Below, piece after piece: positions 25,609 to 34,595 of a stretch of 64,000 bases of DNA. Under the pieces are notes generated by a model. It was not told the origin of the DNA, ran no database searches, and saw only the letters and a list, made by a program, of their open reading frames with translations. The stretch lies in the NCBI RefSeq assembly GCF_018332695.1, contig NZ_BOQN01000058.1, positions 57,450 through 121,449 of the forward strand, given 5' to 3'. Numbering within the stretch: the first letter of the stretch is position 1; each line of letters begins with the position of its first letter. The stretch comes from Paractinoplanes toevensis (GTDB lineage: Bacteria; Actinomycetota; Actinomycetes; Mycobacteriales; Micromonosporaceae). The position numbers were made by a program, and so were the translations under genes.

Positions 25609-26874
25609 ATGCGACGAGCAGTCATCACCGGCATCGGCGTGATCGCGCCCGGCGGCGTCGGCGCCAAGAACTTCTGGGACCTGATCACGTCCGGCCGGTC
25701 GGCGACCCGAATGGTCACCATGTTCGACGCTTCCCGATACCGGTCCCGGATCGGCGGCGAGGTCGACTTCGACCCGCTGGCCGCGGGCCTGACCGCGGAG
25801 CAGTCGTCCGGTCTGGACCGGATGATTCAGTTCGCCCTGGCCGGGCTCGGCGAGGCCTGGCAGGACGCCGGGCTCGACGGCACGGCTCCACCCGCGGGCC
25901 GTACGGCGGTCAGCGTCGGCACGGCGGTCGGCTGCACGATGGGCCTGGAGAGCCAGTACGCCGCGGTCAGCGAGCACGGGCAGCGCTGGCTGGTCGACCA
26001 CACCAGGGCCGCCGATCACCTCTTCGACTTCTTCGTACCGTCCTCGCTGGCCCGCGAGGTCGCCTGGGCGGCCGGCGCGGAAGGCCCGGCGGCGGTGGTC
26101 TCCACCGGTTGCACCTCCGGTCTGGACGCCGTCGGTTACGCGTTCGACCTGATCAAGGACGGACTCGCCGACATGGTCGTCACCGGGGCCTCGGACGCAC
26201 CGCTGTCGCCGATCACCTACGCCTGCTTCGACGCCCTGCGGGCCACCTCGCCCGACAACCACGACCCGGCCGGCGCCTGCCGCCCGTTCGACCTGACCCG
26301 TAACGGCTTCGCGCTCGGCGAGGGCTCGGCAATCTTCATCCTGGAGGAGCTGGAACACGCCCGCCGCCGACAGGCATCGATCTACGCCGAGCTGACCGGT
26401 TTCGCGACCCGCTCGAACGCCTACCACATGACCGGCCTGCGGGCCGACGGACAGGAGATGGCCGAGGCGATCACCGCGAGCCTCGATCAGTCCCAGCTCA
26501 ACCCCGAGGACATCGACTACATCAACGCTCACGGATCGGGCACCCGGCAGAACGACCTGCACGAGACCAACGCGTTCAAACGCGCGCTCGGCCACGCCGC
26601 GTACGGCATCCCGATCAGCTCGATCAAGTCGATGATCGGGCACGCGCTCGGCTCGGTCGGATCGATCGAGATCGCCGCGTGCGCCCTCGCGATCCACCAC
26701 GGCACGATCCCGCCGACGGCGAACCTGCACGAGGCCGACCCCGAGTGCGATCTCGACTACGTGCCCCTGATCGCCCGTACCGGCCGGTACGACTCGGTGC
26801 TCACCGTGGGCAGCGGCTTCGGTGGCTTCCAGAGCGCGGCCGTGCTCCGGCGTTACACCGGGGGTGCCTCGTGA
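25609..26874 (+). CDS. Type II PKS ketosynthase alpha subunit
   Basis: A 421-residue beta-ketoacyl synthase. The catalytic triad is visible: C168 in VVSTGCTSGLDAVG, H308 in NAHGSGT and H345 in KSMIGHALGSVG. The N-terminus is MRRAVITGIGVIAPGGVG, and GFGGFQSA closes the fold. It condenses malonyl-ACP units together with the chain-length factor encoded next. The stop overlaps the CLF GTG start (GTGA), as is usual in aromatic PKS clusters. Confidence 0.97.
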   Translation: MRRAVITGIGVIAPGGVGAKNFWDLITSGRSATRMVTMFDASRYRSRIGGEVDFDPLAAGLTAEQSSGLDRMIQFALAGLGEAWQDAGLDGTAPPAGRTAVSVGTAVGCTMGLESQYAAVSEHGQRWLVDHTRAADHLFDFFVPSSLAREVAWAAGAEGPAAVVSTGCTSGLDAVGYAFDLIKDGLADMVVTGASDAPLSPITYACFDALRATSPDNHDPAGACRPFDLTRNGFALGEGSAIFILEELEHARRRQASIYAELTGFATRSNAYHMTGLRADGQEMAEAITASLDQSQLNPEDIDYINAHGSGTRQNDLHETNAFKRALGHAAYGIPISSIKSMIGHALGSVGSIEIAACALAIHHGTIPPTANLHEADPECDLDYVPLIARTGRYDSVLTVGSGFGGFQSAAVLRRYTGGAS

Positions 26875-28094
26875 CCGTGGTGATCACGGGGATGAGCGCG
26901 ATCGCGCCGAACGGGCTCGGTACCGACGAATACTGGGCGGCCACGCTGCGGGGACGCTCCGGTATCCGCCGCATCAGCCGATTCGAGACCGACTCGTACC
27001 CGGTGAAGCTGGGCGGCGAGATCACCGACTTCCAGCCGCGCGAGCACGTCCCCGGCCGGCTCGTCCCGCAGACCGACCGGGTCACCCAGTACGCCCTCGC
27101 CGCCACCGGCTGGGCCCTGGCCGATGCCGGCACAGAACCCGAGGAGACCGACCCGTACGACTTCGGGGTCCTCACCGCCAGCGGTTGCGGCGGCTTCGAG
27201 TTCGGTCAGCGGGAACTGCAGAAGCTGTGGAGCGAGGGCCCGCACCGGGTCAGCGCGTACCAGTCCTTCGCCTGGTTCTACGCGGTCAACACCGGCCAGA
27301 TCTCCATCCGGCACGGCGCTCGCGGGCACAGCTCGGTGCTGGTCACCGAGCAGGCCGGCGGCCTCGATGCGCTTGCCGCTGCCCGACGCCACCTGCGCCG
27401 CGGCACGATGCGCACGGCGATCAGCGGCGGCCTGGACGCACCGCTGTCGCCGTGGGGTCTCACCGCGCAGATCCCGAACGGCCTGCTGAGCACCGCGGAC
27501 GACCCGGCCACCGCGTACCGGCCGTTCGGGTCCGGAGCCGGCGGTTACGTGGCCGGCGAGGGCGGAGCCATCCTGGTCCTGGAAACCAAGGAGACCGCCC
27601 GCCGCCGCGGCCGGGACGGCTACGCCGAAGTGGCCGGGTACGCCGCCACCTTCGACCCGTCGCCGCGCTCGGGCCGGCCGTCGAATCTGGCGGCCACCAT
27701 CCGTGGCGCGCTCGACGACGCCGGATGCGCGCCCGGCGACGTGGACGCGGTCCTCGCCGACGGGCTCGGCACCACCGGTGGGGACACGGCCGAGGCCGCG
27801 GCGATCACCGAGGTCTTCGGCGACCACCGCGTTCCGGTCACCGTCCCCAAGACGCTCACCGGGCGGCTGTACGCCGGCGGCGCGGCGCTCGACGTGGTCT
27901 GTGGGGCACTGATGCTGCGCGACCAGGTCATCCCGGCCACCCACAACGTCACCGAGGTACCCGGCGAATACCGCATCGACCTCGTCCGCGGATCGCACCG
28001 TGAAACCCCGGTCCGCAGTGTGCTGGTACTGGCCCGGGGCCACGGCGGATTCAACTCCGCGCTCCTGCTGCGCGCGGTCCCGACCGCTCACTGA
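26871..28094 (+). CDS. Type II PKS chain-length factor (KS beta)
   Basis: A 407-residue ketosynthase-like partner. The active-site Cys is replaced by Gln (Q161 in LVTEQAGGLDAL), which is the hallmark of chain-length factors. The catalytic His residues are also missing (LADGLGT replaces AHGTGT). It sets the number of malonyl units in the chain and primes synthesis. The GTG at 26871 overlaps the KS-alpha stop. Chain length cannot be derived by eye. Confidence 0.97.
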   Translation: MTVVITGMSAIAPNGLGTDEYWAATLRGRSGIRRISRFETDSYPVKLGGEITDFQPREHVPGRLVPQTDRVTQYALAATGWALADAGTEPEETDPYDFGVLTASGCGGFEFGQRELQKLWSEGPHRVSAYQSFAWFYAVNTGQISIRHGARGHSSVLVTEQAGGLDALAAARRHLRRGTMRTAISGGLDAPLSPWGLTAQIPNGLLSTADDPATAYRPFGSGAGGYVAGEGGAILVLETKETARRRGRDGYAEVAGYAATFDPSPRSGRPSNLAATIRGALDDAGCAPGDVDAVLADGLGTTGGDTAEAAAITEVFGDHRVPVTVPKTLTGRLYAGGAALDVVCGALMLRDQVIPATHNVTEVPGEYRIDLVRGSHRETPVRSVLVLARGHGGFNSALLLRAVPTAH

Positions 28095-28106
28095 ACGGAG
28101 ACTCGC

Positions 28107-28436
28107 ATGGGCACCATCCGGATCGACGACGACTACTACACCCTGATCAACATCTTCCGGGTGAAACCGGGCGACCAGCCGCGCATCTATGCCGAGGTCC
28201 TCGGCGCGACCGAGATCATCCAGCACTTCCCCGGCTTCGTCTCGGCCAACGTCCACCTCGGCGACGACGGCACCACCGTCGTCAACTACGCCCAGTGGCG
28301 CAGCAAAGAGCTGTTCGACGCCATGCAGCGGCACACGTCGGTGCAGGAGCACTTCCGTGCCTGCCGGGAGATCGCCGAGATCGACTCGGTCTTCTGCCGC
28401 GCCCGCTACACCCACCAGCGGGAGGCGGCGCTATGA
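28107..28436 (+). CDS. ABM-family monooxygenase (1)
   Basis: A 109-residue antibiotic-biosynthesis-monooxygenase-type protein: YYTLINIFRVKPGDQPRIYA, HFPGFVSANVHLGDDGTTVVNYAQWRS and a late DSVFCRARYTH. Cofactor-free ABM enzymes oxidise anthrone-like rings to quinones. In pentangular pathways they also assist ring closure. Overlaps the carboxyltransferase start as ATGA. Confidence 0.9.
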   Translation: MGTIRIDDDYYTLINIFRVKPGDQPRIYAEVLGATEIIQHFPGFVSANVHLGDDGTTVVNYAQWRSKELFDAMQRHTSVQEHFRACREIAEIDSVFCRARYTHQREAAL

Positions 28437-30115
28437 CCGTCACCGACCGGCCGACCCGCCGCTGGATCTCCCGTTTCGGCGGGAACGACGACAGCTGGGT
28501 GCGCTGCGGCGGTTGCCACCACTCGATCTATCAACGCCGCCTGGAACGCAACACCATGGTGTGCCCGGAGTGTGGCCACCACTTCCGGCTCACCGTGCGG
28601 CAGCGCCTCGACACTCTGCTCGACCCGGGCAGTTTCGCCCGGTTCGGCGCGGACGTCGCCGCCCACGACGTGCTGCGGTTCCACGACACCAAGCCCTACT
28701 CGCAGAGACTGGCCGAGAGCCGGCGCCGCACCGGCAACCAGGCCGCCGTCGTCTGCGGCACCGGCGCGATCGAGGACCATCCGGTGGTCGTCGCGATCCT
28801 CGACTTCGGATTCCTCGGTGGCAGCATCGGCACCGCCGGCGGTGAGCTCATCTGCATGGCCGCTCGGGAGGCGCTCCGGCGGCGGCTGCCACTGCTCATC
28901 CTGGCCGCCTCCGGGGGTGCCCGGATGCAGGAGGGCGTGCTGTCGCTCATGCAGCTGGCCCGCACCAGCCAGGAGCTCGCCCGGCTGCACGAGGCCGGCA
29001 TCCTGGTAATCAACATCAACACCGATCCGACGTACGGCGGTTCCACCGCCTCGTTCGCCTCCCTCGGTGACCTGATCATCGCCGAGCCGGGCGCCCGCAT
29101 CGGCTTCGCCGGACCCGCCGTGATCAGCCAGACCATCCATCAGGCCCTTCCCGCGTCCTTCCAGACCGCCGAATACCTGCACCGCAACGGGCAGATCGAT
29201 ATGGTCGTGCCGCGCGAGGCGCTGCGCCCGACGCTGGGCCGCCTGCTGCGGATGCACGCCACGTCCGTTCCCGTCCCGGCGACGGGCCAGTCGGATACGG
29301 TGCTGATCACCGACGCCGCCCGCCTGTCGCACCGCACGGCGTCCGACGTCGTTGCCCGGGCCCGGGACACCGCCCGCCCGACCACGCTCGACCACTGCGC
29401 CGGCATGCTCGAGGACTTCGTGGAGCTGCACGGCGACCGGCTCGGCGGCGGCGACGACCCCGCCATCGTCGGCGGCCTCGGCCGGCTGGCCGACCGGACC
29501 GTTGTGGTCATCGGCCACCAGAAAGGCCACGACATCGCCGAACTGACGCGGCGCAACTTCGGGATGCCGCAACCGTGGGGTTACCACAAGGCCCTGCGCC
29601 TGATGGAGTACGCGGCCCGCTTCGGCTTCCCGCTGGTCACGTTGGTCGACACACCCGGCGCATACCCCGGCGTCGAAGCGGAGCAGCGCGGCCAGTCCTA
29701 CGCGATCGCCCGGTGCATCCAGCGAATGACCACGCTGCCGGTACCGGTCGTCACCGTCGTCACCGGGGAGGGTGGCAGCGGTGGCGCACTCGCCCTGGCG
29801 GCGGGCGACCGCTTGCTGATCATGGAGAACGCGTACCTCTCGGTGATCAGCCCGGAGGGCTGCTCCACGATCCTGTTCGGCGACGCCTCCTCCGCCGCCC
29901 GCGCCGCCGGCCTGCTCGGCCTGACCCCGGCCGACCTGCTGGCCGCGCGGCTGGTCGACGGCGTCATCCCGGAGACCGGCGAGTCCACCGGCCCAACGCT
30001 GCGGGCCGCCGTCATCGCCGCCCTCGACGATCTCGCCGGTCTCGGCCCCGCCGAGTTGCGTGACGCGCGCTACCGCCGGATCGCCGCCTTCGACGGCGGG
30101 CTCGGCACCCGCTGA
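28433..30115 (+). CDS. Acetyl-CoA carboxylase carboxyltransferase, fused beta and alpha subunits (AccDA)
   Basis: A 560-residue protein. The beta half (about 1-280) begins with a four-Cys zinc ribbon (RCGGCHHSIY, MVCPECGHHF) and has ASGGARMQEGV and FAGPAVISQTI. The alpha half (about 310-560) has GHQKGHDIAELTRRNFGMPQ, FGFPLVTLVDTPGAYPGVEAE and TGEGGSGGALALAAGDR. It transfers CO2 from biotin to acetyl-CoA to give malonyl-CoA. Together with the next two genes it makes a complete enzyme that feeds the PKS. Confidence 0.95.
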   Translation: MTVTDRPTRRWISRFGGNDDSWVRCGGCHHSIYQRRLERNTMVCPECGHHFRLTVRQRLDTLLDPGSFARFGADVAAHDVLRFHDTKPYSQRLAESRRRTGNQAAVVCGTGAIEDHPVVVAILDFGFLGGSIGTAGGELICMAAREALRRRLPLLILAASGGARMQEGVLSLMQLARTSQELARLHEAGILVININTDPTYGGSTASFASLGDLIIAEPGARIGFAGPAVISQTIHQALPASFQTAEYLHRNGQIDMVVPREALRPTLGRLLRMHATSVPVPATGQSDTVLITDAARLSHRTASDVVARARDTARPTTLDHCAGMLEDFVELHGDRLGGGDDPAIVGGLGRLADRTVVVIGHQKGHDIAELTRRNFGMPQPWGYHKALRLMEYAARFGFPLVTLVDTPGAYPGVEAEQRGQSYAIARCIQRMTTLPVPVVTVVTGEGGSGGALALAAGDRLLIMENAYLSVISPEGCSTILFGDASSAARAAGLLGLTPADLLAARLVDGVIPETGESTGPTLRAAVIAALDDLAGLGPAELRDARYRRIAAFDGGLGTR

Positions 30116-30147
30116 CCCATTGCCCGCTAGCGAAGAAAGGCCCGCGC

Positions 30148-30582
30148 ATGGAGCCGTTAGCAGAACTCGGGAAGATCGCCGAAATGGTCGTCGACCGGCT
30201 GCCGCCCGGAGTCACGCGGCTGAGCGTCCGCTCCGGCGACTGCCAGATCGATGTCGACTGGGAGCCCGGCCAGTCCCGCCCGGAGTCGGTGGTCACGCCC
30301 GCGGCCCCCGCCGAGCCGGCTCCCGCGCAGACCGGCCTCAGCACGCTCAAGGCACCCATGGTCGGCACCTTCTACGCCCGCCCGGAACCCGATGCCGCGC
30401 CGTTCGTCTCGCCCGGCGACCGGGTGAAAGCCGGTACCCAGGTGGCCCTGATCGAGGCGATGAAGCTGTTCGCCCCGGTCGCCGCGCCGGCCGACTGCGA
30501 GATCGTCGCGATCCACCCGGCCGACGGCGACATGGTCGAGTACGACGAGGTCCTGATGGACTTCGTCACGCTCGAAGGCTGA
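30148..30582 (+). CDS. accB: Biotin carboxyl carrier protein of acetyl-CoA carboxylase
   Basis: A 144-residue BCCP. The C-terminal lipoyl-like domain has KAPMVGTFYARPEPDAAPFV and the biotinylation motif EAMK (K106). The N-terminal part is helical with a Pro/Ala-rich hinge (about 45-63). It carries carboxybiotin between the biotin carboxylase and the AccDA fusion encoded on either side. A separate single-domain BCCP is unusual for primary actinobacterial ACCs, which normally use a fused AccA3-type alpha chain. This marks the set as cluster-specific. Confidence 0.94.
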   Translation: MEPLAELGKIAEMVVDRLPPGVTRLSVRSGDCQIDVDWEPGQSRPESVVTPAAPAEPAPAQTGLSTLKAPMVGTFYARPEPDAAPFVSPGDRVKAGTQVALIEAMKLFAPVAAPADCEIVAIHPADGDMVEYDEVLMDFVTLEG

Positions 30583-30589
30583 GGCCACG

Positions 30590-31939
30590 ATGTTCGAGCG
30601 CCTGCTGATCGCCAACCGCGGTGAGATCGCCGTACGCGTCATCCGCGCCTGCCGGGAGTTGGGCATCAGCCCGATCGCGGTGTACTCCGCCGCCGATGCC
30701 GACTCCCTGCACGTCGAGCTGGCCGATGACGCCGTGTGCATCGGGCCGGCCGCCGCGAAGGCGTCCTACCTGCACATCCCGAACGTTATCGGGGCGGCGG
30801 TGAAGTCCGGGGCACAGGCCATCCACCCCGGGTACGGGTTCCTCTCCGAGGACCCGTACTTCGCGGAGATCTGCGCCGAGAACGGCATCGTCTTCATCGG
30901 GCCGCCGCCCGACGTCATGGAGTCGGCGGGCGACAAGGCGATCACCCGGCGGGTGATGATCGAGGCCGGCCTGCCCGTGCTGCCCGGTACGAGCGAGGCC
31001 GTCGCCTCCCTCGACGAGGCGCTCACCATCGGAGGCCGCATCGGCTATCCGGTGGTCGTCAAGGCAGCGGCGGGCGGCGGCGGCCGCGGTATCGCGGTGG
31101 CCCGCGACCCGCACCAACTGCGAACGGCCTACCTGGAGACCCGCCGCAACGCCCAAGCGATCTTCGGCGACGGGCGGGTATATCTGGAACGGTTCCTCGA
31201 CGGCCCCCGGCACATCGAGGTCCAGATCCTTGCCGACGACTACGGCAACGTCATCCACCTGGGCGAACGCGACTGCTCGGTGCAACGGCGGCACCAGAAG
31301 CTGATCGAGGAGGGGCCGTCCCCGGCCCTGACCGCCGACCGGCGCGCGGAGATCGGCACGGCCGCCGTCCGCGCCGCCGAGGCGATCGGTTACCGCGGGG
31401 CGGGCACCGTCGAGTTCCTGCTCGAGGACGACGGCCAGTTCTGGTTCATGGAGATGAACGGCCGCATCCAGGTCGAACACCCGGTCACCGAGGCGATCAG
31501 CGGCGTCGACCTGGTGGCCGCGCAGATCCGGATCGCGGTGGGCGAGCCGCTCGCGCTGACCCAGGAGATGGTCAGCCTGACCGGGCACGCGATCGAATGC
31601 CGGATCAACGCCGAGGATCCCGGCCGGGACTTCGCCCCGACCCCCGGCGTTCTGACCGCGTACCGGCCACCGGACGGGCCCGGCATCCGGGTCGACTCCC
31701 ACTGCCGGCCGGACGCCCGGATCTCGCCGCACTACGACTCCATGATCGCGAAGCTGATCGCCTGGGGGCCGGACCGGGACACCGCTCTGCGCCGTATGCG
31801 CCGGGCCCTGGACGAGATGCGGCTCGACGGCCCCGGACTCCGCACCACGATCGACTTCCATCGCGGTGTCCTGGACGACCCGGTCTTCTGCCGCGGCGAA
31901 GCGCACACCGATTTCCTCACCCGGCGACGGCCCGCATGA
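30590..31939 (+). CDS. accC: Biotin carboxylase subunit of acetyl-CoA carboxylase
   Basis: A 449-residue ATP-grasp enzyme: FERLLIANRGEIAVRVIRAC at the start, HPGYGFLSEDPYF, the glycine-rich ATP loop KAAAGGGGRGI, HLGERDCSVQRRHQKLIEE and FMEMNGRIQVEHPVTE. It carboxylates biotin on BCCP using ATP and bicarbonate. Length is normal for a free AccC. It is eight bases from the BCCP gene and its stop overlaps the thioesterase start (ATGA). Confidence 0.96.
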   Translation: MFERLLIANRGEIAVRVIRACRELGISPIAVYSAADADSLHVELADDAVCIGPAAAKASYLHIPNVIGAAVKSGAQAIHPGYGFLSEDPYFAEICAENGIVFIGPPPDVMESAGDKAITRRVMIEAGLPVLPGTSEAVASLDEALTIGGRIGYPVVVKAAAGGGGRGIAVARDPHQLRTAYLETRRNAQAIFGDGRVYLERFLDGPRHIEVQILADDYGNVIHLGERDCSVQRRHQKLIEEGPSPALTADRRAEIGTAAVRAAEAIGYRGAGTVEFLLEDDGQFWFMEMNGRIQVEHPVTEAISGVDLVAAQIRIAVGEPLALTQEMVSLTGHAIECRINAEDPGRDFAPTPGVLTAYRPPDGPGIRVDSHCRPDARISPHYDSMIAKLIAWGPDRDTALRRMRRALDEMRLDGPGLRTTIDFHRGVLDDPVFCRGEAHTDFLTRRRPA

Positions 31940-32712
31940 TCACCGAGAGCGCCACCGGCCCCGCGCTGCCCGGCGGGCCTCCCGCGGCAACCGCCCGTCA
32001 CCTGCTGTTCTGCCTCCCGCCCGCGGGTGGCGGCGCGACCGCCTTTCTGCCGTGGCGCCGGCTCCTGCCGGACGACGTCTGGGTGCAACCGATCCAGCTG
32101 CCCGGGCGGGAGAACCGGGCCGCCGAGCCACCCGAGTTCACCGTGGCCGAGATCGCCGGAATCCTGCGAGGCGCCGCCGACCGCCCGTACTCGATCTATG
32201 GCCACAGCATGGGTGGCGTCCTCGCGGTCGCCGTCGTGCCGGAACTCCTCCGGCTGGGACATCCCGGCCCGGAACGGCTGTTCGTGGCCGCGAGCCGGCC
32301 CGGCTCGATGGGCGGCCACTGGCTCGAGTCGTGGCTCAGCCTCGGCGACGACGAACTGCTCGACCGCTTCGCCGCGCTGGGCGGAGTGCCCGCGGTGATC
32401 CGCGAGCATGCCCGCACCCGGCGCCGCTTCCTGCGGGTGCTGCGCTCCGATCTGGGCTGGTTGAGCAGTCAACCGGTCACACCGCCCGGCCGGCCCGCGA
32501 TGCCCGTGGTCGCCATCGCCGGGACGGGCGACCCGCTCGCCGGCCCGTCGGTGATGTGGCGCTGGGGCAGTGGCCCCGGCGGTCCGTTTCACCTGCACAC
32601 CGTGCCCGGCGGCCATCTGTTTCACCATGCCGATCCGAGCGAAGTCATCCGCGTCCTGAGTGCCTATCTCGGCCTGGACGGACCAACCCCGAAAGGAAAC
32701 CGCAGTGACTGA
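31936..32712 (+). CDS. Type II thioesterase
   Basis: A 258-residue alpha/beta hydrolase of the GrsT/TEII family. Features are LLFCLPPAGGGATAFLPWRRLLP near the start, the nucleophile elbow YGHSMGG (S91), an Asp in AGTGDPLAG and the late His in VPGGHLFHH. It normally edits mis-primed carrier proteins. Its last codons overlap the GTG start of the halogenase gene by eight bases. Confidence 0.92.
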   Translation: MITESATGPALPGGPPAATARHLLFCLPPAGGGATAFLPWRRLLPDDVWVQPIQLPGRENRAAEPPEFTVAEIAGILRGAADRPYSIYGHSMGGVLAVAVVPELLRLGHPGPERLFVAASRPGSMGGHWLESWLSLGDDELLDRFAALGGVPAVIREHARTRRRFLRVLRSDLGWLSSQPVTPPGRPAMPVVAIAGTGDPLAGPSVMWRWGSGPGGPFHLHTVPGGHLFHHADPSEVIRVLSAYLGLDGPTPKGNRSD

Positions 32713-33922
32713 GTCGTACGACGTGATCGTGGCCGGTGGCGGACCGGCCGGATCGACCACCGCCGGTCTGCTGGCCCGCCAGGGCCTGAGTGTTCTCCTG
32801 CTGGAAAAGGAGAAGTTCCCGCGTTACCACATCGGCGAGTCCCTGATCACCGGATGTGTCGGCGTCCTGGAGGAGCTGGGCATCCGGGAACGGGTGGAGG
32901 ACCTCGGCTTCATCCGCAAGCGCGGCGGCTCCCTGGTGTGGGGCAAGAAAGGCCGCTGGTCCTTCACCTTCGCCGAGGGCGAGCCCGAGTTCCCGTACGC
33001 GTTCAACGTGCGGCGCGCCGACTACGACGCCCTGCTGCTCACCCGGGCTCGCGAGCTGGGCGTCACCGTCATCGAGGAGACCACCGTCAAGTCGGTGATC
33101 GAACACGACGGCCGGGTCACCGGCCTGCGCTACGTCACGCGTGGCGGTACCGAGACCGAGGCCGACGCCCGGTTCGTGGTCGACGCGTCCGGGCAGTCCC
33201 GAGTCGTCGGACGCGCCCTGTCCGAGGTGAACTGGCACGAGAACCTGCGCAATCTCGCGGTCTGGGCGTACTACCAGGACTGTGCGCCGCTGACCGGCGA
33301 GGAGGAGGGGAACATCTTCATCGAGCACGTCCCGGACGGCTGGTTCTGGTACATCCCGCTGTACGACGGCACGCACAGCGTGGGTTACGTGTCGTCGGTG
33401 AAGGCCGCCGGCGAGGCCGGCACCGACCTGAACCAGCTGTTCGAGCGGAAGGTCGCCGAGTCCACTCATCTCAAGGCCATGCTCACCGGGCCCCGGGTCG
33501 GTGCGTTCCGGTCGGCCCGCGACTGGTCGTACGCCTCGGAGAAGTTCGCCGGGCCCGGCTGGGTGCTCGTCGGTGACGCCGCCGCGTTCGTCGACCCGCT
33601 CTTCTCCACCGGAGTCACCCTGGCCATGCTGGCCGGCAGCGCGACAGCGAAACTGATCGTCGCGCTCCTGGCCGATCCCGCCCATGAGGCGCAGCTGCTC
33701 GAAAGGTACGAGGAGTCGTACAAACGGTTCCTGGCCGACATCATCTCGTTCGTGACGTTCTTCTACGACGCCGGACTCGACCGCGAGGCCTATTACGAGT
33801 ACGCCCAGGCCCTGATCGACCCGGCCAAGCTGTTCTTCCCGCGCAAGGACTTCATCACCCTGATCTCGGGACTGAACTCGCTGCAGCCCATCTTCGATCT
33901 GGGGCTGACCCCGGCCCGGTGA
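32705..33922 (+). CDS. Flavin-dependent halogenase
   Basis: A 405-residue FAD protein. Seen: the dinucleotide motif VAGGGPAGSTTAGLLARQG, KFPRYHIGESL, the halogenase signature WFWYIP (W213-P218, matching WxWxIP), a Lys in GFIRKRGGSLVWG that fits the chlorinating Lys position, and the FAD motif GDAAAFVDPLFSTGV. This pattern places it among variant-B (phenol or carrier-bound substrate) halogenases and not simple hydroxylases. It should chlorinate or brominate the aromatic product and needs a separate flavin reductase, which I do not see clearly in the window. A hairpin follows its stop. Confidence 0.87.
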   Translation: MTESYDVIVAGGGPAGSTTAGLLARQGLSVLLLEKEKFPRYHIGESLITGCVGVLEELGIRERVEDLGFIRKRGGSLVWGKKGRWSFTFAEGEPEFPYAFNVRRADYDALLLTRARELGVTVIEETTVKSVIEHDGRVTGLRYVTRGGTETEADARFVVDASGQSRVVGRALSEVNWHENLRNLAVWAYYQDCAPLTGEEEGNIFIEHVPDGWFWYIPLYDGTHSVGYVSSVKAAGEAGTDLNQLFERKVAESTHLKAMLTGPRVGAFRSARDWSYASEKFAGPGWVLVGDAAAFVDPLFSTGVTLAMLAGSATAKLIVALLADPAHEAQLLERYEESYKRFLADIISFVTFFYDAGLDREAYYEYAQALIDPAKLFFPRKDFITLISGLNSLQPIFDLGLTPAR

Positions 33923-33929
33923 CCCGGCC

Positions 33930-33961
33930 GAGCCGCCCGGGTGAAGATGCCCGGGCGGCTC
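33930..33961. terminator. Hairpin between converging halogenase and NmrA-like genes
   Basis: Perfect 12-bp arms at 33930-33941 and 33950-33961 with an 8-base loop lie at the end of both the rightward and leftward arms of the cluster. The last two bases coincide with the stop of the leftward gene. Confidence 0.8.
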
Positions 33962-34595
33962 AGTACACGGAGATGACCCGCCGTTCGTACTCCGCACCGG
34001 TCGCCACGTCGAGCAGGGCGTACGCCAGCTTCCACCGCGACAGCACGGCGTCTCCCGGCACCCGGCCGTCCAGACTCACCCGGTAGCGGACATCGCGCGA
34101 GTCGCCGTGCAGGTAGGGCGCGCGCACCACGGTCCATCGCCGATCGGAGCCGGCCAGAGCGCCCTCCATCAGCCGGATGTCACGGTAGACCGGCTCGAGG
34201 AAGAACGGTTTCAGGATGTGCCGGTACAGCCGGCTGTCGCCGTCCTGCGGACGAACACCGCTGCTGGAGAGCACGACCAGCCGCTCCACGGCCGCGCTCC
34301 GCATCGCCTCGATGATCGCGCGGGTGCCGGCGGAGTAGACGTCCGTTCCCCGCCGGGCCTGACCCAGCGACGAGACGCCCAGCGCGGAGATCACCGCGGT
34401 ACAGCCCCTCAACGCGTCGGCCAGGGCCGGCGCGTCGGTCAGTTCGGCACCCACCACCCGGATCCGCGTCTCCCCGGCCAGCGCCTGCGGCCGACGAGCT
34501 ACCGCTACCACGTCGAGCCCCCGTCCGACCGCCTGCTCGATCAACAGCCGGCCGGTCGCCCCGGTGGGGCCGAACACGGCGATGGTGCCGGACAT
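33960..34595 (-). CDS. NmrA/SDR-like NAD(P)-binding protein
   Basis: A 211-residue Rossmann protein with the nucleotide motif AVFGPTGATGRLLIEQAVGRG, VVAVARRPQAL and VVLSSSGVRP. The length and lack of a YxxxK pair fit atypical SDRs of the NAD(P)H-binding/NmrA type, which act as ketone or quinone reductases or as redox sensors. It starts inside the stop codon of the SARP gene (TGATG) and is therefore translated with it. Substrate unknown. Confidence 0.82.
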   Translation of the reverse strand: MSGTIAVFGPTGATGRLLIEQAVGRGLDVVAVARRPQALAGETRIRVVGAELTDAPALADALRGCTAVISALGVSSLGQARRGTDVYSAGTRAIIEAMRSAAVERLVVLSSSGVRPQDGDSRLYRHILKPFFLEPVYRDIRLMEGALAGSDRRWTVVRAPYLHGDSRDVRYRVSLDGRVPGDAVLSRWKLAYALLDVATGAEYERRVISVY

